64,000 nt of DNA, taken from the NCBI GenBank assembly GCA_006176705.1, contig QRFJ01000058.1:248001-312000 (forward strand). Direction: 5' to 3'. Positions within the stretch are counted from its first letter, which is position 1, and each line of letters begins with the position of its first letter. The notes below the pieces were generated by a model. That model ran no database searches. It was not told where the DNA came from and saw only the letters and a list, made by a program, of their open reading frames with translations. This document shows positions 57,547 through 64,000 of this stretch, piece by piece. This stretch comes from Cocos nucifera (taxonomy: Eukaryota; Streptophyta; Magnoliopsida; Arecales; Arecaceae). The translations under genes were made by a program, and so were the position numbers.

Positions 57547-58634
57547 TGTTGGTGCAGAATCTGGTTGACGCCGAATCGAGTTGGAGTTGGAGAAGAAGAG
57601 GTCACCGCTGGTGACCTACAAAACAAAGTTTCGTCTGGAGTCGGTGGTGGTGGCTTCGATAGGATCCTCCGACGATCAAGTCAGCTCTTCTGATCAACAG
57701 AAATGGAGTGTTCAGACAAGAATTCAGCAGAATTTTGAAAAGAAGAAGAGAGCATAGAAAAAACGTATCTGAAGGATCCCTTTTATAGATGGAGTCTGGA
57801 GCAGATTGATAGTGACAATCATAACCGTCCGATTATGGGCCGCTTGGGACCACATAGAATTTATTACGGAGAGAGATATCGCTCGTAATAGACTGATAAT
57901 GACAGTCATAATCGTCCGATAGCGGGATCGCCTATAGTAGACTGATAATGATAGTCGTAACCATCTGGTAGTAGGATTGTCTGTTCGTTAAAATTTAATA
58001 GTCGAAGTTCGGAGAAAGTAGCCATTGGTTGGTGAAGAGCTTTGACATATATCAATTTTAGAGGAGTTCGGACTCCTAAGAAAAATACAGCTAAAGGAGA
58101 TCATCTGGGAGGAATACTACTTGAAATCTGAAAGTAATCTGCTGAGAGAATCTAGATGGAGTTTGACTGATGGAGAAGTTTAGAAGGAGTCCGACTAGTG
58201 AAAAAATTTGATTGAAGAAAAAGTCCGAAAGGAGTTTGGCTCCTGTAGAAATTCGATTGGAGGAGAAGTCCGGAAGGAGTTCGATTGCTGGAGGAATCCG
58301 ACTGGAGGAAAAGTCCGAAAGAAGTTCAGCTCCTGAAGGAATCCGACTAAAGGACTACAGGAATCCGACTGAAGGAGAAGTCTAGAAGGAGTTTGGCTAC
58401 TGTAGAAATTTGACTGAAGAAAAAGTCTGGAAGGAGTTTGGCTCTTGTAGGAATCCGACTGAAGGAGAAGTCTGGAAGAAATTCGACTCTTGGAAGAGTT
58501 CGACTGCTGAAGAAGTCTGGGAGGGGTTTGGCCACTAGAGAAAGAATTTTTGATCGAAGCTCTTCCGTGATTACCAATTATATTAGGCTAAGCATCAGAC
58601 TGAACTTCAGCGAGAGCGGGATTTATCCCCAACA
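57547..58634 (-). repeat. 3' LTR of TR-GAG-2
   Basis: It runs from TGTTGGTGCAGAATC to TTTATCCCCAACA, 1088 bp. 58190-58540 contains about eight degenerate 45-50 bp modules on GGAATCCGACTGAAGGAGAAG and GTTCGGCTCCTG. A minus-strand TATA box lies at 57779-57789. Confidence 0.93.
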
Positions 58635-58984
58635 CTAGTCCCCCCACTTCCAAGTTTAAAATTCGAAGGAAGGGAGTACAAAAAAGATGACTGCCGAAGT
58701 TCTTTTTCGGACTCTACATCCGTTGAGGTTGAAGCTCAGGAAAGATCTTATCTTCGATTGAGGTTGAAACTTGAAAAAGATCTTATTTTTAGTCGAGGTT
58801 GAAGGAGATCCTATCTTCTATTGAGGATGAAGCTCGGAGGAGATCTTATCTCCAACCGAGGTTAAAGGAGATCCTATCTTCTATTGAGGTTGAAGCTCGG
58901 AGAAGATCTTATCTCCAGTCGAAATTGAAGATCTTATCTTCTATTGAAGTTAAAGCTTAGGAGAGATCTTATCTTCAGCCAAGT
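58635..58984 (-). other. TR-GAG-2 purine tract and short repeats
   Basis: 58635-58652 on the minus strand is GGAAGTGGGGGGACTAG, the polypurine tract next to the LTR. Then come degenerate modules AAGATCTTATCTYCAGYCGAG about every 35-45 bp, as at 778-1040. Confidence 0.72.
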
Positions 58985-59990
58985 CAGGGCTTTTCTTCTC
59001 ATCTCGTCTAAAATGAATGAGATCTTCAACTTTGTTCACGTTAGGATGAGGTTCTCCTTCTATTTCTAACGGATTGTAAGGGCACATAAGGACCATTGTC
59101 GGAGCCTCTTTCCTCATCTCATATAAAATGAACGAGGTCTTTGACTTTGCTCATATTAGGATGAGGTTCTCCTCCTATTCCTAATGGACTGTAGGGGCAT
59201 ATTAGAATCATTGTCAGGGCCTCTTCCCTCATCTTGTCTAAAATAAACGAGTCCTTCGACTTTGCTCACGTTAGGATGAGGTTCTTCTTCTGTTCCTAAT
59301 GGACTGTAGGAACATATTAGGGCCATTGTCAGGGCCTCTCTCCTCATCTTGTCTAAAATGAACGAGATCTTCAACTTTGCTCACATTAGAATGAGGTTCT
59401 CCTCCTATTTCTAATGGACTGTAGAGGCACATTAGGATCATTGTCAGAGCCTCTTTCCTCATCTCATCTAAAATGAACGAGACCTTCGAGTTTGCTCACG
59501 TTAGAATGAGGTTTTCCTCATATTTCTAATGGACTGCAGGGGCATATAAGGGCCATTATCGGTGCCTCTCCCCTCATCTCATCTAAAATGAACGAGGCCT
59601 TCGACTTTGCTCACGTTAGGATGATATTCTCCTATTTCTAATGAACTGTAGGGACATATAAGGATCATTGTCAGGGCCTCTCCCCTCATCTCATCTAAAA
59701 TGAATGAGGCCTTCGACTTTGCTCACGTTAGGATGAGGTTCTCCTCTTATTCCTAATGGGCTATAGGGGCACATAAGGATCGTTGTCAGGACCTCTCTTC
59801 TCATCTCGTCTAAAATGAATGAGATCTTCAACTTTGCTTACATTAGGATAAGGTTCTCCTCCTATTCCTAACGGGCTGTAGGGATAAATAAGGATCATTG
59901 TCAGGGCCTCTCCTCTCATCTTGTCTAAAATGAATAAGATTTTTGACTTTGCTCATATTAGAACGAGGTTTTCCTTCCATTCCTAATATG
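58985..59990. repeat. 116-bp tandem array of TR-GAG-2, about 9 units
   Basis: The anchor TTAGGATGAGGTTCTCCT recurs near 59040, 59156, 59272 and onward, with the shared phrases CATCTYRTCTAAAATGAACGAG and TTCGACTTTGCTCACG. It is the same unit as the array at 1040-2100. Confidence 0.92.
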
Positions 59991-60379
59991 GCCACTTTTG
60001 ATTACTTCTTTCATTCTCAGATTTTTTGAATTCTAAGATCGTGGGAGCGTTGTTTCTCTGAGCTCCTTCAGACGATAAGCTCTGGGTTGGACGATCTTCT
60101 CTATTTCATATGAACTTTTTCAATTTGGGGCAAGCTTCTCCTAACTTTTAGGCTAAGAGATGGCGGCTCGCCGAAGCACTAAGTCCCCCAGAGATAGTAT
60201 TGATGATGTCAAGAGGCGGTCGATCTTCTTATTATTTCTCTTTCCTTGGTGGTTCTGGCTACGGTAGTATCCTCGGTCAATCTTCTCTTGCTTCAGACCG
60301 ACATCTGTGGAGCATTAAGGAGGGATAGTTGTGAAACCTTCTAGGAGAAGAACTTCATCGTGCCCTTCTATCAGGGCTT
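59991..60379 (-). other. TR-GAG-2, region between array and gag
   Basis: The start (60025-60110, CTGAGCTCCTTCAGACGATA) matches TR-GAG-1 at 2240-2290, the end of its gag region. The rest has no sustained frame and holds extra sequence not obvious in TR-GAG-1. Confidence 0.5.
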
Positions 60380-61551
60380 CTTTGACAATGAGCTTGAGGA
60401 GGAGTTCGGACTCGCTTACGCTCGGAGGGAGTCCGTGAGCGTGGTCGAACTTCATTCGATCCTCCATCAGTTGTGGATTTATTAGACTTGCCCACTCGTC
60501 ACTCTCCTATGGCTTCCTCATTCTTCAACTTGAAGGCTTCTTCTGCTCGGACATATCCTTCAGCCCAAGCTAGCAAATCGGCAAAGTTTCTAGGATACTT
60601 CTTCTTTAGGAAGAACAATAAATCATTCTTCTGAAGGCCATCCTTAAGTGCGGCCATTGCAATAGACTGGTCCAGGTTCTGGACCTCCAATGCAGCAGCA
60701 TTAAATTGGATGACATAAGTTCGAATAGATTCTTCCTTCTTCTACTTGATATTCATCAAAAAATCCGAACCTCGGTGGGGACGTCGGCTGTTGACGAAGT
60801 GAGCCACAAACTAATGGCTCATTTGATCCAAAAAAAAGATGGTATCCGACTTAAGTGCTGAGTATCGATTTCTTGCTGCTCCTTTTAAGATGGATAGAAA
60901 AGCTCGACATAAGATGACGTCTGATGCACCATGGAGCAGCATCATGGTTCGAAAAGTCTCCATTTGATCGACCGAATCAGAGATTCAATCATAGCTTTTA
61001 AATTATGGGAGCATGAAGTTTGGCAGAATGGGTTCTTGCATAATTCGAAAAGAGAAAGGAGGATCGGTGCGGACATCATCATGGTGAGCTGGGATGATGT
61101 GATGGAGTTTCTTAATCCATCGATCCATCTTCTATAGTTTTTGATCGAGGACGTCATCTTGATCATAGATCTTAGAAGGCTTTCGACGATAGATGGGAAA
61201 GGTCTCTTTCAGAGAAGAATCAGGATCCAAACAAGGATCCTCTTCTCTCTATTTTTCCTTCCTAGGGGTGATGGATATGCTAGCCCAAGTGCTTCTCCTT
61301 AGGACTAGTTTCTAACATTTTGATGGCGCATTTCTTGATGAAATTGCCATCGAAGGCTTCCGCATGATCTGCACCATTTCGGTGAGATTCTGAACTCGCT
61401 GCATCAATAGGTTAAACTGCTTTGAATCTACCATGGCCGTCGATGGAGGAGGAGGTTGAAGCACCAGCGATGGAGCAGGAGTGGATGGATCTGGCTCAGA
61501 TCTGATGGCAGAAATGATAGATCTTCAGATAGTCTCCTTCTTTGGAGGCAT
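60380..61551 (-). pseudogene. gag polyprotein remnant of TR-GAG-2
   Basis: The start codon at 61551-61549 opens MPPKKET, equivalent to MPPRKAS in TR-GAG-1. Next are a Ser/Pro-rich part and a helical stretch (SKQFNLLMQRVQNLTEMVQ). The gag core at about 60960-60700 reads DVILCRAFPSILKGAARNRY, SALKSD and FVAHFVNSRRP; at 60690 comes MEVQNLDQSIAMAALKDGLQ with KNDLLFFLKKKYPRNFADLL. No zinc knuckle is recognised. Stops occur, e.g. shortly after the start, so it is a pseudogene. Confidence 0.85.
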
Positions 61552-61656
61552 TTTTTGGGATTAAGGAAGAGGATAGAGTTGAACCTTGAAGAAGAAGATC
61601 CACAAGGTCAACTAAGCACTCCTTTAAGAATAAGGGTACTTTAGAAATAGAGGGCC

Positions 61657-61675
61657 CTTCCTCTAGCGCCAATCC
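61657..61675 (-). other. primer-binding site region of TR-GAG-2
   Basis: The minus strand after the 5' LTR reads GGATTGGCGCTAGAGGAAG. It is conserved with TR-GAG-1 at 3686-3702. The tRNA is not assigned. Confidence 0.7.
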
Positions 61676-62846
61676 TGTTGGTGTAGAATCTGATTGACGT
61701 CGAATTGAGCTGGAGTTGGGAAAGAAGAGGTCGCTGTTGGTGATCTGCAAAATAAAGTTTCGTTCGAAGTTGGTGGTGGTGGCTCCAACAGGATCCTCCG
61801 ATGATCAAGTTAGCTCTTTTGGCCAATAGAACTAGAGTGCTTAGATAAGAATTCAGTAGAGATTTGGAAAGAAAAAGAGAGCTTAGAGAAAATGTATCTG
61901 GAGGATCTCTTTTATAGATGGAGTTCAGAGCAGATTGATAGTGACAATCATAACCGTCCGATTATGGGCTGCTTAGAGCCATGTAGAATTTATTACAGAG
62001 AGAGGTATCATTCATAATAGACTAATAATGACGGTTGTAACTATCCGATAGTGGGATTGCCTATAGTAGATTGATAATGACAGTCATAACCATCCGGTAG
62101 TGGGATCATCTGTAGCAGACTGATAATGACAGTCCTAACCATCCGATAGTGGGATTGCCTGTAGCAGACTGATAATGGTAGTCATAACCATCCGGTAGTG
62201 GGTCGTCTGTTCATTGAGATTTAATAGTTGAAGTTTGAAGAAAGCAGACGTTGGTTGGTGAAGAGCTTTGACATATATCAATTCTAGAGGAGTTCGAACT
62301 TCTAAGGGAAATACGGCTAGAGGGGATCATCTAGGAGGAATACTACTTAAAATCTAATAATAATCCACTGGGAGAATTCAGATGGAGTTTGACTGATGAA
62401 GAAGTCTAGAAGGAGTTTGATTGATGGAGAAATTCAATTGAAGAAGTTCAAAAGAAGTTCGACTGCTAGAGAAATCTGACTAAAGGAGAAGTTCGACTCT
62501 TGGAGGAATTTGACTGAAGGATTGGAGGAATCCGACTGAAGGAGAAGTCCAAAAAGAGTTCGACTCCTGCAAGAATCCAACTGAAGGAGAAGTTCGAAAG
62601 AAGTTTGACTGTTGCAGAAATTCGACTAAAGGAGAAGTCCGAAAGAAGTTCGGCTCTCACAGGAATTTGACTGAAGAAGAAGTTCGGAAGGAGTTTGGCT
62701 CCCAAAGGAGTTCGACTGCTGAAGAAGTCTGGAAGGGATTTGACCATTGGAGGAAGAATCTTCAATCGAAGCTCTTCCATGATTATCAGTTACATTAGGC
62801 TAGGCATCAGATTGGACTTCGATGGGAGTAAAATTTATCCCCAACA
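61676..62846 (-). repeat. 5' LTR of TR-GAG-2
   Basis: It runs from TGTTGGTGTAGAATC to TTTATCCCCAACA, 1171 bp. It is 83 bp longer than its partner: GACTGATAATGACAGTC-type units at about 62010-62210 and the modules at 62400-62740 occur in different copy number. A minus-strand TATA box lies at 61917-61927. Confidence 0.93.
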
Positions 62847-62851
62847 ACAAT

Positions 62852-63880
62852 ATTATTAGAATCTCGAGCAATAGTAATTAATTCATCTGAATAGTTACTC
62901 TCTATCATCATTGGTACCTAAAAATCATGATATAATTGTTAATGTATTATTTGATATTAATAAATATATTTCAAAATCCATCCTTTTCCTTATATAAATA
63001 ACTAACCTATTTAAAAAGCCATTCAGTGAATAGCTCGATCAACCATCATTGCTTAACCCTTAGATTGGATCGAATGTTATGGTTTTCTCATCTCTGAGCA
63101 ATCAAAAATTTGCTAAAAAAAATTAGTTCATTGACTAAAAATATTATATATCATGATAATAAAAGAAATCAAGTTATATATGACTGACCTGTGATATGGA
63201 GATATTATGTCACAATGAAGTAACACATAACGATGAGCTTGTACCAAGAATTTTTTATTAAGAACCACACTTTCAACCTTCCCCAAAGCTCTTCTAGTAG
63301 TTAAGAACTTATAAATTTTTGAGTTATTGATAATATCATAATTTCTTTGTGGTCGATTAAAAATGGTCTCTACACTTTTAAGATATCTTGAATAAAATAT
63401 CAAACATTCTTCAACAATATATTCTTCCATAATTTAGCCTTCAGGATAATCTTTATTTCATAAATAATCCTTTAAATGCATAAGATATCTTCGATCATCA
63501 AAAAATCATTAAAATATCAATATGAGTATGACGTTACTTATACTAAAGATTTCTAAATTATAACTAAAGAATTTTGCAACATCATCTCTCAATAGGATAC
63601 ATCTATCTATGGTGTACCGGTTCACCAAGTTTTGCTTCCATAGTTAAGTAAACAAGTAGATAAATCATGAATAATGAAAAATCCAAGAGGAAAGATCTTC
63701 TTCATATAACAAAGTATAATGTTAGACTCTAATTGATCAAGCTCTCTTGGATCAAGAACTTTAGAATATAATGACATAAATGTGAGCTCAGAAGTAGCAC
63801 TCCCAAGTTTTGAAAACATGAGAAGATAGGTCATAGAAAGATGGAAGCAAGCCAGAAGAAAAATCAGCTCTCCTAGCAAA
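62852..63880 (-). pseudogene. CACTA-2 TNP2 transposase, DUF4218 to start of DUF4216
   Basis: Minus-strand blocks in order: KVLDPRELDQLESNIILCYM and KKIFPLGFF (63770-63670), then GEPVHH followed by MYPIER with a stop in place of Trp (about 63620-63590), both typical of DUF4218. Next is MEEYIVEECLIFYSRYLKSV, with ETIFNRPQRN, and LGKVESVVL and QAHRYVLLHCDIISPYH (63430-63190), the conserved block that follows it. Last is SDELITIARDSNN directly before the TR-GAG-2 insertion. These are C-terminal blocks of a plant CACTA transposase; the catalytic part would lie beyond 64000. Stops and frameshifts are present. Confidence 0.87.
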
Positions 63881-64000
63881 GTTTAGAAACTGGACCGGCT
63901 CATCTTGAGACTGAGCCGACTAAGTTGAAAACTGGGATGGCTCAGTCCAAGACTGGGTCGGCTAGGTCTCAGAGGAAATTCAGATAGAAAGCAATATTTT

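Larger units (their letters stand above)
57547..62846 (-). mobile_element. TR-GAG-2, complete gag-only LTR retrotransposon
   Basis: It has LTRs 57547-58634 and 61676-62846 and an exact target duplication ACAAT (57542-57546 and 62847-62851). The minus-strand order is 5' LTR, primer site, gag, 116-bp tandem array, purine tract, 3' LTR. At 5300 bp it has no protease, RT or integrase. It is the same family as TR-GAG-1 at 1-4760. Both termini are canonical (TGTTGG and CCAACA). It interrupts the TNP2 gene of CACTA-2. Confidence 0.95.
51397..64000 (-). mobile_element. CACTA-2, En/Spm-type transposon, right end off window
   Basis: The terminus TACTACAAGGAAATGGACC differs from the canonical CACTACAAGAAA start in its first base and a few others. 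Next come palindromic subterminal repeats, then minus-strand genes of TNP1 type (56830 to 52391) and TNP2 type (beyond 64000 down to 57060). This gene pair is diagnostic of CACTA. The TR-GAG element at 57547-62846 and an unexplained 2.3-kb segment (53310-55592) interrupt it. The other terminus and target triplet are outside the window. Confidence 0.85.

Noticed and set aside
59156..59462. Similar repeated minus-strand peptides in TR-GAG-2.
   Set aside because: Same cause: the 116-bp tandem array.

Overview
The window looks like nuclear DNA of a monocot with a repeat-rich genome, possibly a palm. The reasons are one intronless plastid-type purine-synthesis gene whose GC content falls from 5' to 3', and about 55 kb of nested plant transposons. 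The species call is an inference. No bacterial, organellar, tRNA or rRNA gene was seen.

Layout. (1) Positions 1-4760 are most of a minus-strand LTR element that carries only gag (TR-GAG type, Tat-like); its 3' LTR runs off the left edge. (2) Positions 4761-14730 are low-copy host DNA. It holds the only apparently functional gene, an amidophosphoribosyltransferase (5374-7035, +), followed by about 7.7 kb with no recognisable gene. (3) From 14731 to the right edge is one nest of transposons.

The nest, outermost first. A minus-strand Tat-lineage Gypsy element begins with its 3' LTR at 14731-15567. It carries an antisense (plus-strand) coiled-coil gene with its own TATA box, a 57-bp tandem array and the integrase C-terminus. 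A CACTA fragment sits just upstream of the TATA box of the antisense gene. A minus-strand Copia element (Copia-1) starts at 21244. Inside Copia-1 lie (a) a complete but decayed plus-strand Copia, Copia-2 (24683-34449), inside the RT region; (b) solo LTR A (36040-46456, perfect TSD TAGTG) inside gag, which contains solo LTR B (36644-44616), which contains CACTA-1 (37091-42831), which contains long foldbacks; and (c) CACTA-2, which starts at 51397 inside the Copia-1 5' LTR and continues past the right edge. CACTA-2 carries TNP2- and TNP1-type genes on the minus strand. A complete gag-only LTR element (57547-62846, perfect TSD ACAAT) interrupts its TNP2 reading frame.

How it fits together. None of the transposon genes is intact. 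Where an insertion and one copy of its target duplication are removed, the host element's reading frame or LTR closes up. That supports the boundaries and gives a relative order of insertion. The ASE gene acts in de novo purine synthesis and has no functional link to its neighbours. I did not find a new defence, regulatory or biosynthetic system. The most unusual items are the antisense gene of the Gypsy element, the two long foldbacks and GC island in CACTA-1, and an unexplained 2.3-kb stretch in CACTA-2 bounded by an exact 23-bp inverted repeat.
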